Below are positions 1 to 6,340 of a DNA stretch of 15,838 nucleotides, one piece after another. The position numbers were made by a program, and so were the translations under genes. The stretch is taken from NCBI GenBank assembly GCA_026985975.1, contig JALSPL010000127.1, positions 1 to 15,838 on the forward strand. The letters run 5' to 3'. Position 1 is the stretch's first letter, and each line of letters begins with the position of its first letter. This DNA is from Anaerolineae bacterium. GTDB taxonomy: Bacteria; Chloroflexota; Anaerolineae; J102. Under the pieces are notes generated by a model, which made no database searches, was not told where the DNA came from, and was given only the letters and a program-made list of their open reading frames with translations.

Positions 1-856
1 AACTGGAGCCGCCCAGGAAGGTGCTGTAGGTGAGGCCGGGCCCCAGATCGGTTGTGGCCTCGGGAGCGGCCGCTGCGGCCGAGCGGCAGGGAGCGAGGAT
101 GGTCGCGCCCTGGATGCGAGGGGGCGTGGCGGGGAAGGCGTCGGGCGTTTGCAGCAGGGGCAGGCGCACATCGCCCACGGCTGTGTGCGCGAGGATGGCG
201 TCGGGCCGGGATGGGTCCCCGAGCAGGGCGACGCCATCGGCCCCTTCCACCCGCATCTGCACCTGGCTCCATGCCTGATCGCACATCCCGTGGCAATCCA
301 GTTTCCACGCAAACCCATGATCGCCGGTGAGGATGAGGTCAACGCCCGGATACAGGTCGGCATAGCGCACGCCCCGCCAGACGGGGACATGGGGCCGCCA
401 GCGGCTTTCGTCCGCGCCGATGAAGTAGCTGACCACCGTTTCCGCGGGCGCGAAGGGTTCGATGCGGGGGTGCGGATCCGCGTTGGGGAAGGTGATCCTG
501 AGGTTGACGCCGCGGAAGGGCCCCGCGGCAACGGTCGCGCGCTTCAAACCGGTCGCGTCCTGGGAATCCTCCTGGGGACGCGGCTCCAGGAGGGTGATCC
601 AGATGGCCCCGTCCCGCCCGATCCACATGGTCTGGCCCGGGCCGCCCCACACCTGAAAGCGGGCGTCCGCATCCCACTGACCCTGATTCTCGACAAACAG
701 CACCGCACTGCCGTCAGGTTGCAATGCAGCAGAAAGAGGCGACGGCATTATGTCGGATGGTCCTGCCGTCACATGCAGCGCCGGCAGGATACACAACAGG
801 AAAACAACCCATGCAACTGTCGTCAATACGTGAGAATGCGATCTCAAAACGTTCAT
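1..856 (-). CDS. Secreted DUF7948/SBBP beta-propeller-repeat protein, 5' part (runs off the window)
   Basis: Reading down from the ATG at 856 gives 285 uninterrupted codons that leave the window at base 1, so this is only the N-terminal part. GGAGG (863-867, minus strand) lies 6 nt before the ATG and fixes the start. Residues about 11-32 form a hydrophobic signal peptide ending near HVTAG. Residues about 52-235 match the DUF7948 domain that precedes SBBP repeats: VENQGQWD (55-62), SYFIG (143-147) and YADLYPGVDLI (165-175) are its hallmark segments. The last visible residues, LTYSTFLGGSS (275-285), are the start of a first SBBP (seven-bladed beta-propeller) repeat, so many repeats should follow to the left. 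Such proteins are large, secreted and of unknown biochemical role, probably adhesive or surface structural. The fold assignment is strong and the function is unknown. Antiparallel reading frames over this region are shadows. Confidence 0.88.
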   Translation of the reverse strand, partial: MNVLRSHSHVLTTVAWVVFLLCILPALHVTAGPSDIMPSPLSAALQPDGSAVLFVENQGQWDADARFQVWGGPGQTMWIGRDGAIWITLLEPRPQEDSQDATGLKRATVAAGPFRGVNLRITFPNADPHPRIEPFAPAETVVSYFIGADESRWRPHVPVWRGVRYADLYPGVDLILTGDHGFAWKLDCHGMCDQAWSQVQMRVEGADGVALLGDPSRPDAILAHTAVGDVRLPLLQTPDAFPATPPRIQGATILAPCRSAAAAAPEATTDLGPGLTYSTFLGGSS

Positions 857-1038
857 AGTGAACCTCCGCAACATGAAGTGAGTGTTCTTCAATTTGACGA
901 CGGTGCAATGTCCGAGCGCTTGTCCCGTTCCATGCTGCGGTAATGCCCATGATGATGTCAGGGAAAGCGGACAGACAATGATATTGGGCAAGTCTGCGTC
1001 GTCATAGCGAAAGGGAGTCGCAAGTTGATGTCTTTTTT

Positions 1039-1067
1039 ATTATACGCCTAAACAGGCGCTGAATCAA
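1039..1067 (-). promoter_or_regulatory. Sigma70-like promoter for the SBBP gene, with a dyad in the spacer
   Basis: On the minus strand TTGATT (-35, 1062-1067) and a perfect TATAAT (-10, 1039-1044) are separated by exactly 17 nt. Transcription would start near 1032 and give a leader of roughly 175 nt before the ATG at 856. The 17-nt spacer contains a perfect dyad, CGCCT-AAAC-AGGCG (1045-1058), and directly upstream of the -35 lie two tandem 9-mers AGAATTATT (1069-1077 and 1078-1086). Dyad and tandem sites are where a regulator would bind, but that is inference. Confidence 0.65.
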
Positions 1068-1083
1068 TAGAATTATTAGAATT

Positions 1084-1213
1084 ATTGTGGCGATTACCCA
1101 TATCTTGCAAAAGCCGCGTCGGCCGTAGACTTTCGAGGTCTGCGAGACCTCGAAAGTCTGGTGGAGCAGTGGCAAGCGGGCATCGTTATCGACTTATGGG
1201 TAATCATCGCAAT
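1084..1213. repeat. Nested inverted repeat around a perfect 15-bp-arm palindrome
   Basis: The core is a perfect hairpin. AGACTTTCGAGGTCT (1127-1141), loop GCG, then its exact reverse complement (1145-1159). Outside it, 1084-1102 and 1195-1213 are inverted copies of each other (16 of 19 positions pair, including GATTACCCATA), giving a MITE- or REP-like unit of about 130 bp. A second copy of the core, with compensated base changes, is at 5918-5950. There is no U-run, so it is not an obvious intrinsic terminator. Confidence 0.75.
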
Positions 1214-1361
1214 TATTTGTTGGAATTGGTGTGTTTGTTGAGTGATAGTGATTGACTACGCGCAAACACTCCAAACGCGTCGGTGTCCGGCGGCTGGTGT
1301 TTGACACGCTTCCAACTCAAGTAGGACACACCCAAATCCATTAGCCGCAAATGTCTGTTTA

Positions 1362-1370
1362 TGTTATAAT
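1362..1370 (+). promoter_or_regulatory. Extended -10 promoter for the 497-aa gene
   Basis: TGTTATAAT (1362-1370) is a perfect extended -10 element (TGn plus TATAAT). No good -35 is present; TTAGCC at 1341-1346 is weak, which is common for extended -10 promoters. Start of transcription would be near 1377, leaving a leader of about 45 nt that contains the SD-like GGGAG (1412-1416). Confidence 0.55.
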
Positions 1371-1420
1371 TTCTCCGTAATTTCAGCCGTCTCCACCGTT
1401 TCCACTCTGCCGGGAGTTTA

Positions 1421-2914
1421 ATGATGCCGTATTCACGTATTCGGGAAGCGCCGGAATCCAGTTCTGCCGCCACATTGCGGGCAGTCGTAGCCGCCTTGAA
1501 CGACGCCTGGCACGCGCCGCAACATAGCACCCCTACAGAAAAACGGCTGTCCCAATTCACACAATACTTGCCCGAGGCGATTACCAGAAGAGCCGTCGCC
1601 CGCACGGTGCGCAAACGCGCGTTGGCCCCCGCCCTGGCGCGTTATGTCAAGTCTGAAGGCCTGGCCCGACAGGCGGTTTCCCATTACGAGCAGGTGGACG
1701 GACGCATCGGTTACCCCGCCATCATCATCGGCGCGCCCAATGGCGGCGTAGCCTACCTGGCGGCGCTCATGGGCGCCGCCTTTCTGCCCGCCTATTTCCT
1801 TCTCAGCTTCGCTGATCACACCGAGCCAGATGACGTCGCAAGCTATCATGCGCACGGCAGCGACCTCATCGACACCATCCTGGCCGCAAATTCCGATTTA
1901 TTGGCCATCAACCACTACGATCCCATCCACGATCGATTCCTGGTGGAGGAAGTCAATCACGTACGGCTGAAGCTGCTGGCAATGCCCGAAGCCTATCAGC
2001 AGTTTATCGAAAGACATCTGACTCGCGGTGGCGTCATTTTTTACATCGACAACAGCTATCCATGGCTGCAATATCACATTCGGGATCGCCACATGTTTCA
2101 GGTGGGCGGATTGGGAGGGTTCAACATACATGACTATCTCAGGGGCTCGAAGAAAATCGATGCCTGGTTGACGGCGCAAAAAAGTGAACACCGGGGCGGG
2201 TGGTCGCTGCCCGGCTACGATTTGATGGAAACGCCCGAATCCGAATGGGGTAGCCTGCCACAGTTCAGGGAGGCTGTCAAGGACTTCGCCGAAATCGGCG
2301 GATACCAATTCAAAGCCATCAATGGTGCGCACCCCGATGAGTTCAGCGCTTTGGCCTACACTGCTTATCTGTGGGAAAGCCGTATGCACGGTCGCAAGCC
2401 CAATGGCGTTCTGGTCGAATGCTTCAGCCAGATCAATCCCACGGCGGCATTACGGGCTGACCTGTTGCCGCTATGGATGCCATTCAATACGCAAGACAGT
2501 CTCGATTATTTCGCCAGTATGACGCCCTACATTCCCAAAAATCTGCCCGTGGGCCTATCTCTGTTGGCCAACTTTACCCAAACGCCCGATCTGCCTCCGG
2601 CGCTGGCCTGGAAAGAGGTGGGAGAAAAAATCGGGCCGGTGCATTGGATCGGCGTCCATCCCAAACGCTATCCTATGGATATCCCCGCCATTTTCGATTA
2701 TGCGCCCGAGTTGCAACAATGGGTGCAGGAGCATCCGGGCCAGGAGCCGCGCCCGCATCTCTCCCCCGAAGAATTGCTGGAGATGATAAAATATCTCAAC
2801 CATCACGGTTCCCGGCTGTTCACTTATCTGCTAAATAGCAGCGATGATGACGATGAAGAGCAGCGCATCGCAGACGACGCGCCGCTTATAAATGTTTATG
2901 AAATGGCCGAATAA
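1421..2914 (+). CDS. Uncharacterised 497-aa soluble protein
   Basis: I do not recognise a named family. The reading frame is uninterrupted, has coding-like composition and a promoter and GGGAG (1412-1416) before it. Two ATGs are adjacent: the second (1424) has better SD spacing (7 nt against 4), so the protein may be one residue shorter. No signal peptide is visible. Residues 98-130 contain a hydrophobic beta-strand/glycine turn/helix stretch (AIIIGAPNGGVAYLAAL) that looks like an alpha/beta nucleotide- or substrate-binding fold. FYIDNSYPW (207-215), NGAHPDEF (301-308) and VHWIGVHPKRYP (407-418) look like conserved active-site-like patches. The C-terminus is highly acidic (SSDDDDEE, 473-480). 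A lipoprotein glycosidase-like gene follows 56 bp downstream on the same strand, so the two are probably co-transcribed. A cytosolic enzyme is plausible; no reaction is claimed. Confidence 0.8.
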   Translation: MMPYSRIREAPESSSAATLRAVVAALNDAWHAPQHSTPTEKRLSQFTQYLPEAITRRAVARTVRKRALAPALARYVKSEGLARQAVSHYEQVDGRIGYPAIIIGAPNGGVAYLAALMGAAFLPAYFLLSFADHTEPDDVASYHAHGSDLIDTILAANSDLLAINHYDPIHDRFLVEEVNHVRLKLLAMPEAYQQFIERHLTRGGVIFYIDNSYPWLQYHIRDRHMFQVGGLGGFNIHDYLRGSKKIDAWLTAQKSEHRGGWSLPGYDLMETPESEWGSLPQFREAVKDFAEIGGYQFKAINGAHPDEFSALAYTAYLWESRMHGRKPNGVLVECFSQINPTAALRADLLPLWMPFNTQDSLDYFASMTPYIPKNLPVGLSLLANFTQTPDLPPALAWKEVGEKIGPVHWIGVHPKRYPMDIPAIFDYAPELQQWVQEHPGQEPRPHLSPEELLEMIKYLNHHGSRLFTYLLNSSDDDDEEQRIADDAPLINVYEMAE

Positions 2915-2970
2915 AACGTCCTCCTCATGCTACAGTTCGACTTTGTGTAGGGGCTTTTTCCTAAAGAACA

Positions 2971-4398
2971 ATGAAAGCGCTTTGTCCGCTTCTACTGGCG
3001 ATTGCGGGGTTGCTGCTCGCCCTATCAGGCTGTGGCGGAGCCGGCAGGCCAGCGCCGCTCGATCACGACATCCGTCCAACGATCCATCTCCCGCCCACCT
3101 TTACTCCCACCGCCAGCCCGTCGTCCACAGCCTTACCCGGTTCCACCCCCACGATCGCCCCCACACAAACGCCGAACGCCACTATCAGTCCAGCGTTCAC
3201 GCCCGAACCCACCGCAACCGCCGCCTCCAAACCCGTTCAGTCGCCCGTCACCATCAGCGATGACGCCCGCGTCCTGCAACATGCAGTCGACCCCTCGCCC
3301 ATCCTGCAACAATTGGCTCCCCTTTACCTGGAGGCCGCCAATGCCAATATCGTCAGTTACGATGGGCGGCGGGCGATCATTCCCAGTCCCGCCTACACCA
3401 ACGGCATCTATGTGCGGGACGCGTTTTACGCCACCCTGGGCCTGGAGGATGCGGCGCTGTTCGAGGAAGCTTACCGCTGGTTTGAGGCGGCGCAGCTTCC
3501 TTCGGGTCAGATTCCCACTGCTGTCGCTTTCGATCCGGCCGATCAGTCCCTTATCCCCAGGGATGACGAGAGCACCCTCATTTTCCTGATCTGGTCGGGA
3601 TTATTGCAGCGCCAGGGTAAGAGCGCAAATCCAGAGGTGATCGCCAAAGCGCTGGACTTCGTCCAGAAACACGAGTTGAATGCCCGCTATCTCTCGCCGC
3701 CCGGCAATTTTCGCTACTGGGCCGATTGCTGGCGAGTGACGCTTTCGCAAGCCATCACCTACAATCAGGGATATTACGCGCTGGCCCTGCAAATGATGCT
3801 GGAGATGAAACAGGAGGGCGTGACGCCGGAAATGGCGGAGCGGGCCGCGACCATCTACCGGGCGCAATTCAAGCCCCGAACCGGGCTTTTCACCCTCAGC
3901 GATCGCTGGCCCGGCATCTTTTTGCAGGATAGCTCCGCACTCATGCCCGAGTTCCTGCACCGGCTGTTCTTCCAACGCGGCATGATCCCCAACGACGCTA
4001 TTCCCATCATTCTGAATCACCGGCTGATCACCGCGGGCGTAGCGGGTGACAATGGCGCGTTACTGGGATTGAAGAACATCGCCAACGCCGACGGCAGCTT
4101 CGCCAATCCCCTGTTCTTCGAGTGTCCCACCTCGGGCAAGCCCGGAGATTACCAGAACGGCGGCAACTGGCCCTTGTGGACCAACACCGAACTGGCCCTG
4201 GCCTACAGCGTGCGCCCGGACGCATGCTATCGGCAGGCGCTGGAGACCCTGGTGCAGCGAGAACTGGCGGATGGGTCGCCCGAGGAATACTGGGAGCTCA
4301 GCGAAGATGCGCCGGGCCTGGTCAGCCCCAACCGCTCAGGGTACGCGTGGAATGCGCTCATCGTGCGGGCGCTAAGATTTTCGGGGTTGATTCACTAA
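2971..4398 (+). CDS. Lipoprotein with six-hairpin (alpha/alpha)6 glycosidase-like domain
   Basis: A 475-aa exported lipoprotein. Residues 1-20 are a signal peptide ending in the lipobox LSG-C (Cys21). Residues about 30-92 are a Thr/Pro/Ser-rich linker typical of Chloroflexota surface lipoproteins. The domain at about 100-470 has the look of amylo-alpha-1,6-glucosidase/GH15/GH63-type (alpha/alpha)6 barrels: NGIYVRDAFYATLGL (144-158), PRDDEST (196-202), YNQGYYALAL (264-273), NGGNWPLWTNTELALAY (396-412) and SGYAWNALIVRAL (456-468). Asp150 and the acidic cluster 198-200 are candidate catalytic residues by analogy only. It would hydrolyse or bind an oligosaccharide at the cell surface; the substrate cannot be told. 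It lies 56 bp after the 497-aa gene and converges with the sugar dehydrogenase gene. The SD is weak (AAAGAA). Confidence 0.72.
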   Translation: MKALCPLLLAIAGLLLALSGCGGAGRPAPLDHDIRPTIHLPPTFTPTASPSSTALPGSTPTIAPTQTPNATISPAFTPEPTATAASKPVQSPVTISDDARVLQHAVDPSPILQQLAPLYLEAANANIVSYDGRRAIIPSPAYTNGIYVRDAFYATLGLEDAALFEEAYRWFEAAQLPSGQIPTAVAFDPADQSLIPRDDESTLIFLIWSGLLQRQGKSANPEVIAKALDFVQKHELNARYLSPPGNFRYWADCWRVTLSQAITYNQGYYALALQMMLEMKQEGVTPEMAERAATIYRAQFKPRTGLFTLSDRWPGIFLQDSSALMPEFLHRLFFQRGMIPNDAIPIILNHRLITAGVAGDNGALLGLKNIANADGSFANPLFFECPTSGKPGDYQNGGNWPLWTNTELALAYSVRPDACYRQALETLVQRELADGSPEEYWELSEDAPGLVSPNRSGYAWNALIVRALRFSGLIH

Positions 4399-4416
4399 AC
4401 ATTATCGAGCGTCAAA

Positions 4417-4437
4417 GCCGCCTCACTCGGAGGCGGC
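4417..4437. terminator. GC-rich hairpin between convergent genes
   Basis: GCCGCCTC (4417-4424), loop ACTCG, GAGGCGGC (4430-4437) is a perfect 8-bp stem. It overlaps the last codons and stop of the leftward gene and lies 19 nt after the stop of the rightward gene. Neither side has a proper U-run (TTTGAC on the minus side), so it is a possible bidirectional terminator rather than a clear one. Confidence 0.4.
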
Positions 4438-5787
4438 CAGCCGGAACACCTCGCCGTCCAGGTCCAGCACATACAACTCGCCCGCCTCATCCTCGCCAAA
4501 AGAAGCGATGTTCAGACCCGAATCCAACGCCGACTGAGACTGCCAGACGCCGCTTTCATCCCGCCGCAGAACGGAGATGCGCCCACTACAGAAATCGGCG
4601 TAAAAGTAAAGCCCCCGCATTTGTGGAAACTGCCGTCCCCTGTACACATAGCCGCCAGTGATGGAACAGCCCTCGGGATGTTGATATTCCCACACAGGCG
4701 GGACTTTGCCGCTGGCGTCGCAACCCTCGGGCGGATCATAACAGTGACTGCCCTCCAGGGTGTTCCAGCCGTAATGCTCGCCGCCAGGGCTGTCAGCCGG
4801 TTGAAAATCGATCTCTTCCCACTTGTTTTGCCCGACATCAGCGATATAAAGATCACCCGTGGCCCTATCGAAAGAGAATCGCCAGGGGTTACGCAGGCCA
4901 TAAGCCCATATCTCCGGTCGAGCGTCCTCCCGGCCCAGAAAAGGATTGGCGGCGGGAATGGCGTACGTTGTCTCGCCCGTCACCTTGATGCGAAGCATTT
5001 TTCCCAATAGCGACTCCAAGTTCTCGGCATTATCCCATGGATCGCCCGCCGCGCCGCCGTCGCCCATGCCGATGTAGAGATACCCATCCCGCCCGAATTG
5101 CAACTGCCCGCCGTTGTGGTTGGCCGCAGGTTGATCGATGCGCAGTATATCGACGCCCGAGGCGGGATCGGCAACCTGCAAGTCTTCCGCCCGATAACGG
5201 GCGGTCACCGTAGCGCCATCGCCCTCTTTGCTGCTGTAGTTCACATAGAACACGCCAGTGTCGACGAAATCGGGGGAGAAAGCCATACTGAGCAAACCCC
5301 GCTCCGACGCAGCCGAGTCCACCAGTTGGGTGATATCCAAAAACGGCGTTCGGCGGATGCCGCCATCTTCCACCACCCAAATGCTCCCGCTCTTGGCGAC
5401 CACAAAGAGACGCCCGCTGCCATCCCCGGCGTGGGTGAGATAGGTGATCGCCTCGGGCAGCGTGGTGACGGCCTGCAAACTGATTCGAGGCGGAAAAACG
5501 ACAGGGATGGGCGTCGGTGTGGGAGACGATGTGGGAACAGTCGTGGGGACGAGCGTGGTTGCGGCAATGGTGACAGCGGGAGTCTTTGGAACCGGCGTGG
5601 CCGCAACAAGCGTCGCCGTGGGCGTAGAGGAAGGCGTCGGGACGGCGGGCAAGGTTTCAACGGGCGCAGGCGTGGGCGCGGGCGTCCGTCCCTGACATGC
5701 AGCCATAGACAACGCAAGCAGAAAAAAAAGAGGCGGAAAGAAACGTTTGGCAATAAAAGCAACAGCGTTCATAAGAGGAGTACGCAT
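4423..5787 (-). CDS. Lipoprotein PQQ-type sugar dehydrogenase (GSDH/sGDH-like beta-propeller)
   Basis: A 454-aa exported protein. The signal peptide ends at a lipobox (MAA-C, Cys31), followed by a Thr/Pro/Val-rich linker to about residue 98. Residues 101-450 are the glucose/sorbosone dehydrogenase (Pfam GSDH) propeller. GLLSMAFSPDF (164-174), NHNGGQLQFGRDGYLYIGMG (223-242), EIWAYGLRNPWRFSFD (292-307) and IADVGQNKWEEID (315-327) are its signature blades. In soluble quinoprotein glucose dehydrogenase the catalytic base is the His of the HxxG segment, here His224, and an Arg in the RNP motif (Arg299 here) contacts PQQ; both are present. It would oxidise an aldose or other polyol at the cell surface, if PQQ is available. 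Two ATGs are possible (5787 or 5772); neither has a good SD. Confidence 0.88.
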   Translation of the reverse strand: MRTPLMNAVAFIAKRFFPPLFFLLALSMAACQGRTPAPTPAPVETLPAVPTPSSTPTATLVAATPVPKTPAVTIAATTLVPTTVPTSSPTPTPIPVVFPPRISLQAVTTLPEAITYLTHAGDGSGRLFVVAKSGSIWVVEDGGIRRTPFLDITQLVDSAASERGLLSMAFSPDFVDTGVFYVNYSSKEGDGATVTARYRAEDLQVADPASGVDILRIDQPAANHNGGQLQFGRDGYLYIGMGDGGAAGDPWDNAENLESLLGKMLRIKVTGETTYAIPAANPFLGREDARPEIWAYGLRNPWRFSFDRATGDLYIADVGQNKWEEIDFQPADSPGGEHYGWNTLEGSHCYDPPEGCDASGKVPPVWEYQHPEGCSITGGYVYRGRQFPQMRGLYFYADFCSGRISVLRRDESGVWQSQSALDSGLNIASFGEDEAGELYVLDLDGEVFRLAASE

Positions 5788-5812
5788 CGGAGGGAATGGG
5801 GGGCGATAAAAA

Positions 5813-5821
5813 ATGATAGCA
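5813..5821 (-). promoter_or_regulatory. Possible extended -10 for the sugar dehydrogenase gene
   Basis: On the minus strand TGCTATCAT (5813-5821) is an extended -10-like element with one mismatch to TATAAT. No -35 is visible at the right distance. The transcript would start close to 5806 and have a leader of only about 20 nt. Confidence 0.3.
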
Positions 5822-5873
5822 GATAACGACAGATTCTGCTATCGGTGATGCAACGAGGGAGCGCGTTTCAAAA

Positions 5874-5890
5874 TTGGGGCGAAGCCCCAA
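5874..5890. repeat. TTGGGGC-GAA-GCCCCAA hairpin
   Basis: Perfect 7-bp stem (5874-5880 with 5884-5890) closed by a GAA triloop. It sits upstream of both flanking genes, so it is not a terminator for either. It is likely part of the repeat cluster. Confidence 0.6.
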
Positions 5891-5917
5891 ATCAGACGTC
5901 TTGCGTCAGCGTCCCGC

Positions 5918-5950
5918 AGACTTTCAAGGTCTGCGAGACCTTGAAAGTCT
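5918..5950. repeat. Second copy of the AGACTTTC palindrome
   Basis: AGACTTTCAAGGTCT (5918-5932), loop GCG, and its exact reverse complement (5936-5950). It differs from the copy at 1127-1159 at one position in each arm (G to A in the left arm, C to T in the right), and the two changes compensate so pairing stays perfect. The right arm is followed by a short T run (TCTTTT). Confidence 0.8.
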
Positions 5951-6017
5951 TTTGGCGACGCACCCCGGATAGGCGGTGGATGATGAAAACGATGGAAACA
6001 GGCGCTGACGCATGTCT

Positions 6018-6109
6018 CACGTTGGCTTCGAGAGCGTCTCTGCAAACGACGCCAACGTTTATTTTCGGAGCAAGCGCCATGAGCGTTTGCACGCCAATAA
6101 GAATGAAAA
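6018..6109 (+). repeat. Dispersed repeat, modules A and B (forward copy)
   Basis: Module A (6018-6065, 48 bp) is identical, in reverse complement, to 14053-14100. It contains an 8-bp inverted repeat (ACGTTGGC at 6019-6026, GCCAACGT at 6051-6058) and an inner GAGA-GCG-TCTC hairpin. Module B (6067-6109) matches 14208-14250 in reverse complement at 37 of 43 positions. Here A and B are adjacent; in the 14-kb region they are separate and in changed order. Confidence 0.85.
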
Positions 6110-6118
6110 AACGTCTGT

Positions 6119-6203
6119 GTCATTCTGAGTGACCAACGGGAGCGAAGAATCTCGCGTTTGCAGACGGGGAGATTCCTCAGTCGCTGCGCTCCTTCGGAAT
6201 GAC
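6119..6203. repeat. 85-bp imperfect palindrome, GTCATTC...GAATGAC
   Basis: Ends are perfect inverted GTCATTC (6119-6125) and GAATGAC (6197-6203). Inside, GAATCTC (6147-6153) pairs with GAGATTC (6169-6175), and GAGCGAAG-type and CGCTCCTTC segments are partly complementary. This layout resembles the widespread small intergenic palindromic elements (MITE/REP-like) of environmental bacteria. Confidence 0.7.
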
Positions 6204-6340
6204 GTAAACATAACTTTATTTACGAAGCAGGCGAATGCCAATTGCCTACCATCCGCCCGGAAACCGTCGTGTAAAGCGTCTTGGTTTATGATACACTCAG
6301 AACGCCACCTTTTTTCGGACTCGCCTCTGGAGTAATCTCT

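Larger units (their letters stand above)
857..1420. other. Divergent intergenic region, no gene
   Basis: This 564-nt gap separates the SBBP gene (leftward) from the 497-aa gene (rightward). It holds a promoter for each, the tandem AGAATTATT 9-mers and the nested palindrome at 1084-1213. The small reading frame on the minus strand at 1213-1614 runs into the coding sequence of the rightward gene and has no family features, so I see no gene here. Confidence 0.6.
5788..6340. other. Divergent intergenic region filled with repeats, no gene
   Basis: This 553-nt gap separates the dehydrogenase (leftward) and beta-helix (rightward) genes. It contains in order a GGGGC hairpin (5874-5890), the AGACTTTC palindrome (5918-5950), a dispersed two-module repeat (6018-6109), an 85-bp imperfect palindrome (6119-6203) and a 16-bp dispersed fragment (6218-6233). 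The short reading frames here on both strands are translations of the repeats: the same peptide strings recur in frames near 14.1 kb on the opposite strand. TATGAT at 6287-6292 is a possible -10 for the rightward gene without a convincing -35. Confidence 0.7.

Noticed and set aside
149..943. Plus-strand reading frame of 264 codons
   Set aside because: It lies opposite the DUF7948/SBBP gene, whose family motifs and SD are clear; composition is that of an antisense shadow.
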